A DNA stretch of 64,000 nucleotides from CAVSWT01 sp963731745 (GTDB lineage: Bacteria > Bacteroidota > Ignavibacteria > Ignavibacteriales > Ignavibacteriaceae). The notes beneath the pieces are model-generated. The model made no database searches. It was not told the DNA's origin and saw only the letters and a list, made by a program, of their open reading frames with translations. The position numbers were made by a program, and so were the translations under genes. Shown piece by piece: positions 8,909 through 19,700 of this stretch (position 1 is its first letter; the number at the start of each line of letters is the position of its first letter). The DNA is taken from the NCBI GenBank assembly GCA_963731745.1, contig CAVSWT010000011.1, forward strand, positions 186,001-250,000, read 5' to 3'.

Positions 8909-9208
8909 TTAGACTATCTTTTCGAGAGGCAGTAAATACAACCTTATTTCATCATCTTTTTTTACAGCTGTTTTATTAAAATTCTGTAATTCTTCAATTA
9001 ATTTTTGAAGAACTTCATCATCCCTAAATGGAATCATTCTTACACTGTTGTGGCCAGGATATGTTCGAGTACCTAAATGTCCTTCTGAACCTTGAAATTT
9101 TCCAATTACCTGTTCCCATTTTGTGTAGGCATCGATTTTAAATTCATCCAATATTTGAATCACTCTATCATCAATAACATCATGATAAACTAAAAACGCA
9201 ATTTTCAT
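8909..9208 (-). CDS. Small PII-like protein associated with an RND transporter
   Basis: 99 residues, starting MKIAFLVYHDVIDDRVIQIL and ending with a strand RLYLLPLEKIV. The ferredoxin-like alternation of strands and helices, with RTYPGHNSVRMIPF and a short LQKLIEELQNF helix, resembles the PII-like proteins that lie next to RND pumps in Bacteroidota (PG0541-type). It overlaps the pump gene by 4 bases and is the last gene of the operon, so it is made together with the pump and may sense a ligand or the pump state. No known metal or nucleotide motif is visible. Family assignment is from memory and moderate. Confidence 0.6.
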   Translation of the reverse strand: MKIAFLVYHDVIDDRVIQILDEFKIDAYTKWEQVIGKFQGSEGHLGTRTYPGHNSVRMIPFRDDEVLQKLIEELQNFNKTAVKKDDEIRLYLLPLEKIV

Positions 9209-12200
9209 TTTTGCCCCGCATGATTTCTATTATCTTTTTTGTTTGATTTATTTTTCTTTCCGAAAATACCTTTTGATGAAATATCATCCAAAATAGAGTA
9301 AACAACCGGTACAATAAATAATGTTAAAAGCGTAGATGTAATTAGTCCGCCGATGACAGCTTGTCCCATTGGTGACCTAAATTCAGAACCTTCACCTAAT
9401 GAGAATGCAACTGGAATCATTCCAAAAATCATAGCAAAAGTTGTCATTAGAATTGGCCTTAACCTTGTTGGTCCTGCTTTCAAAATCGCATCTGAACGCG
9501 ATAATCCTCTTCCTCTTTGAATATTAATATAATCAACCAGGAGAATACCATTCTTTGTAACTAATCCCATCAACATTATAATTCCAATTAATGACATAAT
9601 TGAAAGTGAACCGCCAAGTGCAAGTAAAGCAAGCACAGCACCAATTATAGACATTGGAAGAGCAAGCATAATTGAGAACGGGTGTAAGAAACTTTCAAAC
9701 TGTGAGGCTAATACTATGTAAACGAAAATTATAGCCAATGCCAACGATAAAAATATGTTTAAGAATGATTCTGATTGAACCTCAGCACTTCCGGAAACCT
9801 TAACTGTGTAGCCCGGTGGAATATCAATTTTATCAATTCTTTTTTGTGCAGCCGAAACAACTTCGCCCAAAAGAGCGTTTGATAAGTTTGCATCAATTCT
9901 AATTTCTCTTTGCCTATCATATCTATTAATTTTAGATGGACCGACACCCTGGGAAATAAAAGCTATATCACTTAATGGAACTAAAATGGCATTTCCCATT
10001 CTGTCTTTCTTAGTGCTTTTAACTGCTATGTTTGATATATCTTGAATTGTTGTTCTATCCTTCTCTTTCAATCTTACTCTTACATCATACTGCTCATTTC
10101 CCTCTTGAAATTTTGTTGCTTTATATCCATCCACCATGGAACGAACCGTAGTTGCAATTAAAGTAGGGTTAACACCTAACTCCGATGCTTTTTGCCTGAC
10201 GGTTACAATCCTGACTTCGGGTTTTGAAGTCTCCAAACTACTTTCAACATCTACAGCGCCTGCTGTAGTTTTTAGTATTCTTTCCACTTTATTTGCTAGA
10301 ACTTTAAGCTGATCAATATTTTCACCTCTGACACTAAATACAACAGGTTTTTCTTGTCCCCCGGGGCCGCCAGGAACACCGAACCCGATATTTGCACCTG
10401 CTATATGGGTATTATTTCTTAATTCATTCATGATCTCATCAACTGAATAATCACGTTCTTTTTTACTAACTAGCTTAACCAAAATACTCCCTTTGTTGAC
10501 AGGATCGTTTCCAGAACCAATTGTTGTTAGAACGTTTTCAACACCTTTTTTCCCTTGAACTTTTTCTTCCAGCTCTTTTGCAATTTTACTAGTTTGCTCT
10601 AAGGAACTACCGGGAGCTGCATTTATTGAAATAGTGAATTGTCCTTGATCCTGCTGAGGGAAAAATTCAGAGCCTAATAATCCCATTAAGTAAAAGCTAA
10701 AGAGAAAAATTACAATTGCTGAAATAACCACTATAGCCCTATGTTTTATGGACCATCCTAACGCTTCTGTATATTTTTTGCTAAGTCTATCAAAAGAGTG
10801 ATTGAAATGATAAAGGGACCTTTGCAGAATGTTTCCTTTTTTTGAAAGTGCTTCATCATTTGCTTTTAACCATTTAGAGGATAACATCGGAGTTAAGCTA
10901 AATGCAATGAATAAAGAAATTAATACTGCAACAGTTACTGTGATACCAAATTCAAAAAAGAATCTTCCAACTATACCCGGCATAAATGCCACCGGAATAA
11001 ATACTGCAACAAGTGTGAAAGTAACGGCCATAACCGCTAAACCAATTTCATCGCTTGCTGATTTAGCTGCTTCAAGAGGAGTTTCTCCTTCATCCATGTG
11101 GCGATAAATATTTTCGATAACAACAATTGCATCGTCAATTAGTAATCCGACAGCTAAAGATAATGCCAGCAAGGTCATTACATTTAGTGTAAAACCGAAA
11201 GCATACATTAATAGAAAACTGCCGATAATGGAAATAGGTAAGGCGAACGCACTTATTATTGTAGCGCGAAGGTTTGCCAGAAAAAGAAAAATCACTAGTA
11301 CGGCTAATATCGCACCATAAATTAGATCGAATAAGACATCATTTATAGAACTTTTTATAAAGACACTATTATCACGAGCAACTGTTATGTCAATATCAGA
11401 TGGCAATTCTTTTCTCAATGCAGGCAATTGTTTCTTAACTGCATCTGCAACATTAACAGTATTACTTCCAGACTGCTTTTTTATATCCAAGCCGACAGCG
11501 GTTTTACCATTTAGCCTTGTTAAGCTGGTCTTCTCAACTGTCGAATCATTAACTGTGGCAATGTCCGATAAATATATTGGCTGCCCTCTTGGGGATGACA
11601 CTATTATATTTCCAAAATCGCTCACCTTTGTTAATTTTCCGGTAGTCCGGAGAATCAACTGCCTATCTCCTTGTGTCAGGTTTCCGCCGGGAATTTCAAC
11701 ATTGGCTGCGCCTACAGCTTGTATAACTTCTTGAATAGATAGATTATAAGCTTTTAATCTATCAGCATCTACATCAATTAAAATTTCTCTTTCTGCACCG
11801 CCAACTAAATCAACTGACCCAATACCAGGAATATTTTCAATTCTTTTTTTGATAACATCTTTTGCGTATTGGGTTATTTCCTTTTCAGATTTTTCTCCTG
11901 AAACGGTGAGAGTGATAATCGGCTGGCTGGCAGGATCATATCTTTGAATAACCGGCTCTTCAACATCATCTGGCAACTGGGATCTAACTGCTGCTACTTT
12001 TTCTCTCACATCCTGAGAAGCAGCTTTGCCTTCAATTTCCAGTTTAAATTGTATAACAACTATTGAAACCCCTTCTTGAGAAGTAGATGAGATATGATCA
12101 ACGCCTTCAACGGGATTAACAGCATCTTCAATTATTTTTGTAACATCCGATTCAACTTGTTCTGGCCCTGCTCCAGGCAGAACAGTTGTTATTACTACAT

Positions 12201-12330
12201 ATGGAATATCAACATCAGGATACTGATCTACATTTAATTTTATGAAAGAGAACAATCCTAAAACAAGGATTGCAACTACAATCATTGTTGTAAATACAGG
12301 TCTTTGTATGGAAACATCTGCTAATTTCAT
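9205..12330 (-). CDS. RND efflux transporter, inner-membrane permease (AcrB/HAE1 type)
   Basis: 1041 residues, normal for an HAE-1 pump. It begins KLADVSIQRPVFTTMIVVAI with TM1, has large periplasmic loops (about 35-340 and 560-870) and two bundles of hydrophobic helices. TM4 carries the proton-relay Asp pair in LLIDDAIVVIENIYR and TM10 the essential Lys in LVTKNGILLVDYIN. It would work as a trimer, driven by protons, with the adaptor and TolC genes directly upstream in the same operon. Likely substrates are drugs, bile-like compounds or metabolites; the metal-specific CusA residues are not evident. The lysine- and asparagine-rich tail after the last helix is short. Confidence 0.95.
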   Translation of the reverse strand: MKLADVSIQRPVFTTMIVVAILVLGLFSFIKLNVDQYPDVDIPYVVITTVLPGAGPEQVESDVTKIIEDAVNPVEGVDHISSTSQEGVSIVVIQFKLEIEGKAASQDVREKVAAVRSQLPDDVEEPVIQRYDPASQPIITLTVSGEKSEKEITQYAKDVIKKRIENIPGIGSVDLVGGAEREILIDVDADRLKAYNLSIQEVIQAVGAANVEIPGGNLTQGDRQLILRTTGKLTKVSDFGNIIVSSPRGQPIYLSDIATVNDSTVEKTSLTRLNGKTAVGLDIKKQSGSNTVNVADAVKKQLPALRKELPSDIDITVARDNSVFIKSSINDVLFDLIYGAILAVLVIFLFLANLRATIISAFALPISIIGSFLLMYAFGFTLNVMTLLALSLAVGLLIDDAIVVIENIYRHMDEGETPLEAAKSASDEIGLAVMAVTFTLVAVFIPVAFMPGIVGRFFFEFGITVTVAVLISLFIAFSLTPMLSSKWLKANDEALSKKGNILQRSLYHFNHSFDRLSKKYTEALGWSIKHRAIVVISAIVIFLFSFYLMGLLGSEFFPQQDQGQFTISINAAPGSSLEQTSKIAKELEEKVQGKKGVENVLTTIGSGNDPVNKGSILVKLVSKKERDYSVDEIMNELRNNTHIAGANIGFGVPGGPGGQEKPVVFSVRGENIDQLKVLANKVERILKTTAGAVDVESSLETSKPEVRIVTVRQKASELGVNPTLIATTVRSMVDGYKATKFQEGNEQYDVRVRLKEKDRTTIQDISNIAVKSTKKDRMGNAILVPLSDIAFISQGVGPSKINRYDRQREIRIDANLSNALLGEVVSAAQKRIDKIDIPPGYTVKVSGSAEVQSESFLNIFLSLALAIIFVYIVLASQFESFLHPFSIMLALPMSIIGAVLALLALGGSLSIMSLIGIIMLMGLVTKNGILLVDYINIQRGRGLSRSDAILKAGPTRLRPILMTTFAMIFGMIPVAFSLGEGSEFRSPMGQAVIGGLITSTLLTLFIVPVVYSILDDISSKGIFGKKNKSNKKDNRNHAGQK

Positions 12331-12364
12331 GTAATGGAGCCCTAATTTTTTTCAATACAAAATT

Positions 12365-13417
12365 TTATTTAATAATTCTAACTCTTGAACTATCTTGAAG
12401 ATTATTCATACCAAGAGTAACAATTGAATCTTCTACGTTTAGCCCTTTTAATACTTCAGTATAATTTTGATCGCTTATACCTGTGCTAATCTCAACTGGA
12501 AACGCCTGGTTATTTTTTATTTTATATACAATGTTTTGATTATTGCTGAATGTTATCGCCGGAGTCGGTATCAATAAAACATCATTTTGAGAATTCAACA
12601 CAACATCTACACTGACAAACATTCCTGGTTTAAACCACAAATTTTTTGAATTATTAAATTTAGCTTTAACTTGAAATGATCTTGCATCCGATGAAGCGGA
12701 TCTGGAAATTTCGTAAACTTTTCCTTCCACTGAATTATCTTTATCAAACTCAGAGTAGATTTTTACATTCTGTCCAACTTTAATTTTTCGCATTTCAACT
12801 TCGCTTACGTAAAATTTGATTATCATTTCGTTTACATTCGCGACTATTCCCAACTCACTGCCCGGAGTTACCCAATCGCCCACATTATATTTTATGTCTG
12901 TAATTATTCCACCTATTGGAGTCGTTAATTCCACTGTACTTTTAGCAGCATCAAAATTAGCCTTAGCAACATCATAAGCAGTTTTAGCCTGATCAACTCG
13001 CTGTTGAGAAACCGCGCCTTCATCTATTAAAGCTTTCATTCTTTCATAATCTTTTTGAGCATTCACAAATGCAGCTTGAGTTTGAAGATAGCTTGAAGTT
13101 GGCCCTGATTTATCTAATTCAAAAATTACATCGCCTTTTTTTACGTAATCATTTACATTGTATTTAATATCAGTAATTCTTTCAGAAATTTTTGCAATTA
13201 TTGAAGCTTGCTCAATACCTTCGAGTGTACCGGAAAATGTTTTTTCTTGAGAGATTGTTCCTTTTTTAACAACAGCGGCATTCACCGGAACTGGATTAAC
13301 TTCTAAGTTTGTATTTTTATTTTCAGAAGACTTGCTGCCGCAGCCATTCAAATAGATTAGAAAAATAAAAAATGATAAATTAATCAAACTCTTGATTGTT
13401 GTTTTCAACTTAGACAT
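12365..13417 (-). CDS. RND efflux periplasmic adaptor lipoprotein (HlyD / membrane-fusion family)
   Basis: 350 residues from the ATG at 13417. I prefer this start to the upstream ATG at 13450 because an AGGAGA ribosome site lies just ahead of it, inside the longer reading. The N-terminus is a lipoprotein signal: hydrophobic segment, then LNGC. After that come a beta-barrel/lipoyl half (TFSGTLEGIEQASIIAKISE), a coiled-coil hairpin (about 110-160, FVNAQKDYERMKALIDEG and AKTAYDVAKANFDAA), the second lipoyl half (TTPIGGIITDIKYNVGDWV) and a membrane-proximal domain. Such adaptors bridge the pump and TolC; the genes for both flank it. Confidence 0.92.
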   Translation of the reverse strand: MSKLKTTIKSLINLSFFIFLIYLNGCGSKSSENKNTNLEVNPVPVNAAVVKKGTISQEKTFSGTLEGIEQASIIAKISERITDIKYNVNDYVKKGDVIFELDKSGPTSSYLQTQAAFVNAQKDYERMKALIDEGAVSQQRVDQAKTAYDVAKANFDAAKSTVELTTPIGGIITDIKYNVGDWVTPGSELGIVANVNEMIIKFYVSEVEMRKIKVGQNVKIYSEFDKDNSVEGKVYEISRSASSDARSFQVKAKFNNSKNLWFKPGMFVSVDVVLNSQNDVLLIPTPAITFSNNQNIVYKIKNNQAFPVEISTGISDQNYTEVLKGLNVEDSIVTLGMNNLQDSSRVRIIK

Positions 13418-13456
13418 CAATTTAAATTCTCCTATAATTTTTAATTTCATTTTATT

Positions 13457-14824
13457 TTAAATTCCTAATAATTTTTCCCAATTGGATTTAGCAATCAAGA
13501 AATCATAGATTGATTTTTCGTAATTAATCCTGGTTTGAGATAATGAATTTTGTGTATCCAGAATTTCTAATTGAGTTCCCACCCCATTTTTATATCTCGT
13601 TTCTGCAATCTTTAAAGCTCTTTCTGCCTGCTCTACACTTTTCTGTTGTGCATTAATTCTATCTAACGCCTCATTCATTTTAAGCTTTGCTTGAAGCAGT
13701 CCAATTTTTAATCCTTCTTCAGTTTTATTTTTTGATGCTTCAAGAGTTTTTACTCCAATTTCCGCTTGTTCAATTTTTGCTTTTCTTTGAAATCCATCAA
13801 ATAAAGCATAAGTAAGCTGCAGTCCCACCGCAATTGTATTTGCCCAATTATAATTTTTAAACTTGAAAGTATTATCTTCACTTTGCCATGTATAACTGCC
13901 GAAAGCTTTTAACGTAGGCAGATAGGCTGCTTTTTCAATATCAATATTTTCTTCTAACATTGACCGTCTAAGATTTAGGCTCTGCAGCAAAGGATTTTTT
14001 TGAGCTAGAATTTCATCCGAGTTTTGTAATTCTTCAGATGGAATTTTTTCTACTTTTAGCTCACCTTCAATTTTAATTTTCTGATTTAAATCCAGAGATA
14101 ATAAATTTTTCAAATTGTTTTTAGACATTTCAAAATTATTCTTGGCTTCAATTAATGCCGGCTCTACATTGGCGAGTTGAACTTCAGAACGCAAATAATC
14201 ATATTCTGAAGCAATCCCTTGCTTGTACAAAGCACTGGTATTTTCTTTATTCGCTTTGGCAACTTTATAGCCTTCTTCATTTACTTCAATTAATTTTTTT
14301 GATAACAAAGCTGCATAAAATGCTTGTTTAACTTGGGCTCTAACATCATCCTCAGTTGATTGATTATTGAATTGCGAATATTGTGAATATTGCTTTGCAA
14401 TAGTTATTGCCGTTCCCAATCTAGGGTCATAAATAGTCTGCGAAAGTGAAAGTCCAATGTTATAACTATTTTTTGCCCCCAGGGAAAATGTTTGGGTAGA
14501 TGAGCTAGGATTAAATGGAGTATTTGGAGGAAGAAATAAAACGGGTGATTTTAGATTTCGGGTATACGTTCCGGAAAAATTTAATTTTGGCCAGGCTCCC
14601 GCGTAAGCCTCAGTTATTTGTGCTTCCGCATCCATTAAATTATAATTTGCTATTTGAACATCATAATTTTTTTCTAATGCCATATTAACAGCTTTTTCAA
14701 GTGTCAAAACAAGAACATCAGCATTTTGCGTTGAATCCTGTGAAAAAATATTCGCGCAGCTGATAATAAATATTAAAATAATGATAAGTATTTTTGATTC
14801 ACCCATAAATGATCTTCTATTCAT
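13457..14824 (-). CDS. TolC-family outer-membrane efflux protein
   Basis: 455 residues with a signal peptide (ILIIILIFIISCANIFSQ). It shows the internal repeat of the TolC family: two related halves of long alpha-helices, for example LTLEKAVNMALEKNYDVQIA and the C-terminal AERALKIAETRYKNGVGTQL with ETRYKNG. Three copies form an outer-membrane tunnel that docks with the adaptor. A GGGAAG ribosome site lies upstream of the ATG. It is the second gene of the tetR-led operon, 21 bases after tetR. Confidence 0.92.
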   Translation of the reverse strand: MNRRSFMGESKILIIILIFIISCANIFSQDSTQNADVLVLTLEKAVNMALEKNYDVQIANYNLMDAEAQITEAYAGAWPKLNFSGTYTRNLKSPVLFLPPNTPFNPSSSTQTFSLGAKNSYNIGLSLSQTIYDPRLGTAITIAKQYSQYSQFNNQSTEDDVRAQVKQAFYAALLSKKLIEVNEEGYKVAKANKENTSALYKQGIASEYDYLRSEVQLANVEPALIEAKNNFEMSKNNLKNLLSLDLNQKIKIEGELKVEKIPSEELQNSDEILAQKNPLLQSLNLRRSMLEENIDIEKAAYLPTLKAFGSYTWQSEDNTFKFKNYNWANTIAVGLQLTYALFDGFQRKAKIEQAEIGVKTLEASKNKTEEGLKIGLLQAKLKMNEALDRINAQQKSVEQAERALKIAETRYKNGVGTQLEILDTQNSLSQTRINYEKSIYDFLIAKSNWEKLLGI

Positions 14825-14845
14825 TATGCTTCCCTAAAATAATTC

Positions 14846-15472
14846 TTAGTTAGATTTTAAAGTAAGCCCGGTTAAAATTAAGTTTAATAAATTAGAAATT
14901 TTACTGTCGACCATCGCAAAATTTATTTCTCTAAAGTACTTGGCGCCGCTTGATATATAGATGTGTTCTTCGATGGAATTAACCATATCCACTAAATCTT
15001 CAGCTAGCTTTTTACTATTATGATTTACAAATTCTTTATTCTTGACACCCTCTTTTAATAAACTCCGCACGAGGCTGTACTGCTTTTTAACAAATTGTTT
15101 ATGAAAATTTTCAACCAAATGAAATATTTCCATTCTTGCCGCGACGGTAGCGTTGTATAAGTTTAATCTTTTTCTGCCAAATTTAATTCCATCTTCCATT
15201 AGTATTTTGATTTTATCTTTAGCGGTTTTATAGTTAGCAATTTCTTCATCTATATGATTAAAATACAAATCCGCTTCACAATTAATTATATATGCGAATA
15301 ATTCCTCTTTGCTGTTGAAATAATGGTATAAGGAATTTTTACGCATACCAACTATGCTGCCTATATCATCAAGTGTAGTTTTGTTGTAACCGTACTTTGA
15401 AAATACTTTCCTGGCGGCCTCCACTATTTTTTCCTTTTTCTCTTCTTTCTTGCCTGACTTATTCTCTTTCAA
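14846..15472 (-). CDS. TetR-family transcriptional regulator of the efflux operon
   Basis: 208 residues. The N-terminal 60 residues hold the TetR helix-turn-helix: VFSKYGYNKTTLDDIGSIVG then MRKNSLYHYFNSKEELFAYI. The C-terminal ligand-binding part is all-helical. Being first in the operon, upstream of tolC, adaptor and pump, it is probably an autoregulator of the whole unit. Two inverted repeats in the 100 bases in front of it are candidate operators. Ligand unknown. Confidence 0.9.
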   Translation of the reverse strand: MKENKSGKKEEKKEKIVEAARKVFSKYGYNKTTLDDIGSIVGMRKNSLYHYFNSKEELFAYIINCEADLYFNHIDEEIANYKTAKDKIKILMEDGIKFGRKRLNLYNATVAARMEIFHLVENFHKQFVKKQYSLVRSLLKEGVKNKEFVNHNSKKLAEDLVDMVNSIEEHIYISSGAKYFREINFAMVDSKISNLLNLILTGLTLKSN

Positions 15473-15517
15473 TCTTTTCCTAAATTAAATCTGCAATCAA
15501 TACACATTAAAGTTATA

Positions 15518-15578
15518 GAACATTTTTTTAAATTGTTCGAAAATTAAATAATTCTAAAATCTTAAACAAGAATTATTT
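15518..15578. promoter_or_regulatory. Two inverted repeats upstream of tetR, candidate operator region
   Basis: GAACA (15518-15522) and TGTTC (15534-15538) form a short dyad directly beside a TATAAC box on the minus strand. A second, perfect 10-bp dyad AAATAATTCT / AGAATTATTT lies at 15546-15555 and 15569-15578. The first sits where a TetR dimer could block a promoter; the second could be a further site or a terminator of the gene on its right. No experiment or alignment supports the assignment. Confidence 0.35.
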
Positions 15579-15733
15579 GTTAAATTTTGATAAGGTTAAT
15601 AAACTTAGAAGAAAATTGTGAGGTAATTCCAGAAACGAATGGTTCGAATCACATTAAAGGAAAGAATAGGAGAATAATAATATCTTTTTAGAAGTATTTA
15701 ATAGTAAATCAATCCAATTGAATAATTTTAATT

Positions 15734-16632
15734 TTACAGGCCAATTTTAAAATTAACAGTTGGAACTAAGTCAATATGATCAGCCATATTAAATTGTTTA
15801 ACTCTTAATTGCATTGCAATTTGTTTGTTATAAATTGTAGTTGACCATGCAGCATCTAATGCACTAAGGACATGATTAATATAAATTCCAACCACTGCTT
15901 TAGTTGCAACGTTATATAAATCGTTTGCATCCCCTCTCATACCGGAATAATATTGGAAATTTTTTGTTAGTGATTTAATATCCAGGCTTTGCGAATCATA
16001 ATCATTCCAACCAGGATTGTATTGATGATATTTACCAATTAATTCATAATACTGCTGTTCGCCATGGCCAGGTAATCTATGTGTGAAGCCGGATCCGCCG
16101 GTAACCTGAGTCTCAAAATAATTTAATTTGCTAAAGTCAACTTGCTTCCATGCTGGTAAGTTTGGATCATTACTTACTATTATATCATTGTATGTCAATT
16201 CCGGAGGCAGTCCTAAAAATTCTTTATGATCTACCATCCATTCAGCATATTTAACAACGCTCCAATTTTCGTCAGCATAATTTTGAAAAGTATTTGTTTG
16301 GTTGTCGCCTTTTTTATTATAAATAACCGCGACTGAAATTAACGCAGCTTCAACCGCTACAAATATGCCTGCCTTCAAATAACTTTCTGCATATATTTCA
16401 CCGGAACCAGGAATAACTAACGAAAAAAGTCCTGCAAGAAAAGGCGATTTCTTTTTATTAGCTATGAGAATATTAGGAGAGAAATTATTTAGAGGCTGAG
16501 TTTGTTTGCTTACAATTTTTGAATCTGAAATTAAATTCCCGGTAAGATATAATTCGTTTATTAGTTTTCATTTGTGAAAAACCGAAACCATAGAAATTAC
16601 GACTAAAAAGAAAACTATTTTTAATTTCATAT
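15734..16632 (-). pseudogene. Broken membrane-associated gene with a DUF5683-like N-terminus
   Basis: An open frame of 214 residues (from a TTG at 16378) continues upstream without a stop to 16568 and encodes KKKSPFLAGLFSLVIPGSGE followed by IYAESYLKAGIFVAVEAAL. This is the pattern of DUF5683-like proteins (SP-x-A-x-L-x-S-x-x-PGxG). In front of that, at 16570-16568, is an in-frame TGA, and the apparent signal-peptide start (ATG at 16632, MKLK) is out of frame at a seven-base A run. A single gene with signal peptide therefore appears to be interrupted at least twice near its 5' end. The remainder (KYAEWMVDHKEFLGLPPELT, ending VNFKIGL) has no enzyme motif. It follows the propeller gene on the same strand. 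Confidence 0.6.
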
Positions 16633-16711
16633 TTTGCTTTTTCTATATATTTAGTAAAAGTTAAAAAATATTCAACAGTATATATTTTTAGAGTAACCCG
16701 AATTTATTAAT

Positions 16712-19700
16712 CTAGAAATCAAAGCCAAATAATACACCGCCGTAGAAACGAAATTCTTTGCCGTATGTAACGGTTTTATCATTTATTTCTCTTGTGAATT
16801 TATCAAAGCCATAAGAGGCGTTGAAAAATATATCTGTCGGGAATAAGTAAAACGAATTAAGAGAGAATCTTATTTCTGCGCCAGCGCCTTTTTTAAAGGA
16901 ACTAAGCTTTGGTACATCTCCATACCATGCATTCCCTATATCTCCGTAAATTGAAAAGAATATTTTATCTAAATATAAATGTCCCAATCTACTATCAATA
17001 TTTCTAAATAAAGGAAATCGGTATGTTAAATTCAACCAGGCAATTTCATTTCCGCTTACAGCATAAAAAGGATATGCCTTTAATCCAACTAAGCCGCCTA
17101 AATAGAAATCGAAAAAGTCAGGTACAGACGGTCCAAATATAGTACCTGCTCTTATTTGAGCAGTTAAAGTGTTTGATGCAAAAAGCGGCACATGCAACTT
17201 TGTATTAAGCTCAAGTCTATGGAAATTAAATAAATTATAAGCAGGTTTTAACAATCCATCTTCTACAACATAGTTCCCTTCATTGTTGTATTTATTCGAT
17301 TCGTAATTATATCTCAACTCAATTTCTGCTCCAATAGGATTTATATCTGAATCAATATAAGGCAGCAAACTTTCAAATGAATAAGTAAGCTGGAAATTTC
17401 TTCCAATCAAATATGTGTCGTTTGTTGTCGGGTAAAAAGTTTTATCCGGAAGTAAAAATCCATCAAGAGTTGCAGTATATTTTGAAAATATAAATCTGAA
17501 TTCTAAATTATTTAATCGGTTAAAAATTCTATGCTTTGCAACTAAATCTACTTCAAATAAATTGTAAGTAACATCAGTGGGAACAACATAGTCATATTCT
17601 GTATGGCCGTTAACAGTATGTGAGCCGAATGATACATCAACATTAGCTTTCCTGCTGATGTTATATAATTCAAGCCCAAGTTCTGGTTTAATGCCTAAAT
17701 CAAATAGAAGCGGCAGTTTATTGCGATAATCAAAATTTAGAAATAAATCTCGTTCTAGTCTGGAATTGATAGCAGCACCGGCAAAAATATCATACCGGTT
17801 AAGCATATCCGAGGAGCCGACATATAAGCCGGGTTTTAATTTTTCAAAAAAGCCGTTTGATGTATTATAATTATCAAATCTAATCAATGGAAAGAAAGAT
17901 AATTTTGAAAATACACCCGTATATTTTTTCTCTTCGTAATTAGGCAAATTATAATCATCATAATTTCTTAGAGCCCTTATATCGTACTTGTTTAAATCGC
18001 CGTTTGGCTGGTCTTTATCTAAAGGCGGATCATTAACCCAAACATAATCATGGCTAGGTTTAACATTGTTCTGTTCGTGGTTATTTAAAAGAAAAATTTT
18101 AAATCCTGAAGAAGTATATCCGGCATAAACAATATCACCATTGTCGGAAACAGCCGGCATAAATGTACCGCCGATTACATTTGATAATTGTTTCTTTTCT
18201 TTAGTGACAGGATTAAAAGAATAAATATTAAAAATACCTGTTTCGTCAGACGCATAAATTATATTTCCGTTCTTATCATAAACTGCATTTCGTTCATCGC
18301 TTGAAGTTGCAATCAGTTTTTCTTGTATCCCCCCTTCGGCAGCAATTTCCAGAATATCCCTGCCTTCTTTATAAGCGAAATCAAAAATAATATGTGAATC
18401 GTCATTCGAAAACTTAGCATCGTAAACTTGTTCCCCATTTGCATAAAAAGTTAACTGCTTAAAATTTTTCCCGCTGATGTCAACTGTGCCAATATTTGTA
18501 GTTCCATCTTTTTGAAATAAGAATACAATCTTTTTACCATCATGGGAAACGTAGGGTTGATTTGCGCGCAGATCAAATGTAATTCTAGTTTCTTCATCCT
18601 CATCTATATCATATATATAAAGATCGTGAACATTGTAATCATTGGGATTATCATCATCTAATTTAGCATAAACAATTTTATTTGTACCGGGGATGTAACT
18701 TATTGAAGATCTGACACCGTCAACTAATGATTTTTCTTTCTTTGTATCCAAATCGTACTGATAGATGCTGGCGAGCCCAAAATAATCCGAACCTTTATTT
18801 GAAATAAATAAAACTTTTTTTCCATCAGGTGAAAACACAGGATAAAAATTTCCAAATCCCGATTTAGCAATAGTATCGCCTTGAACCAGATTAGCCAAAA
18901 CTGATTCACTCCGTTTTCTATAGTTTTCTTTTAGGAAAGATTGCCATTCATTGTATACTGCATTTCCATCTTTTCCAAGTACGTCTTCAAATGCATCATC
19001 AATAGTAAAGTTTGTAAGCTTACCTAAATCTTTGGTTATTTTACGAAGTTTGTCTTCTCCATATTTTTGTGAAATATATCTTGTTAAGGCAAATCCAGAA
19101 TTATAAACCGATTCATTTCCTAAACTTGTTTTGCCAAAAACACCCATTTGATTCCAGGTTAGCATTTTATTGTCTAAAGCATAACACCTCAGAATCATGT
19201 CTCGATGTGTATCCCAATTATCATAATTAAAATCTTTTCTCATATACTGAGCTGTGCCTTCTGCAAACCAAGCCGGCATATTCAGCGAAGCTATTGGATA
19301 AGACACTATTACATTTGGAAAACCGTAAAGAACATCCGGACGACGTTCATCTTCATAATTTAGTAATTGAAAATAGACCGCGGGAACCGTACGCGACAAT
19401 TTATTTGCAGCTTGAATCTGCACCATGTGTGTGAACTCATGTGAAATTACATTCCGCAGCCAGTTATGTGTTCCTCTCAAATCAAAATCAAGGGCGCTTG
19501 TCCAAATTTCAATTTTATTATCAAAAAAATATGTAGCTCCATTTGAGTAATCATCAATATCTTTAATAACAAAATGAACTCTATCAGGCACATACTCATA
19601 TAAAGACGTAATAGGTCCCCATACTTCATCTGCAATTTTAGCAACCGTTCTGGCAGTTCTTTCCGTACCTTCATGATAATGAACATCAACATGTTTTCCC

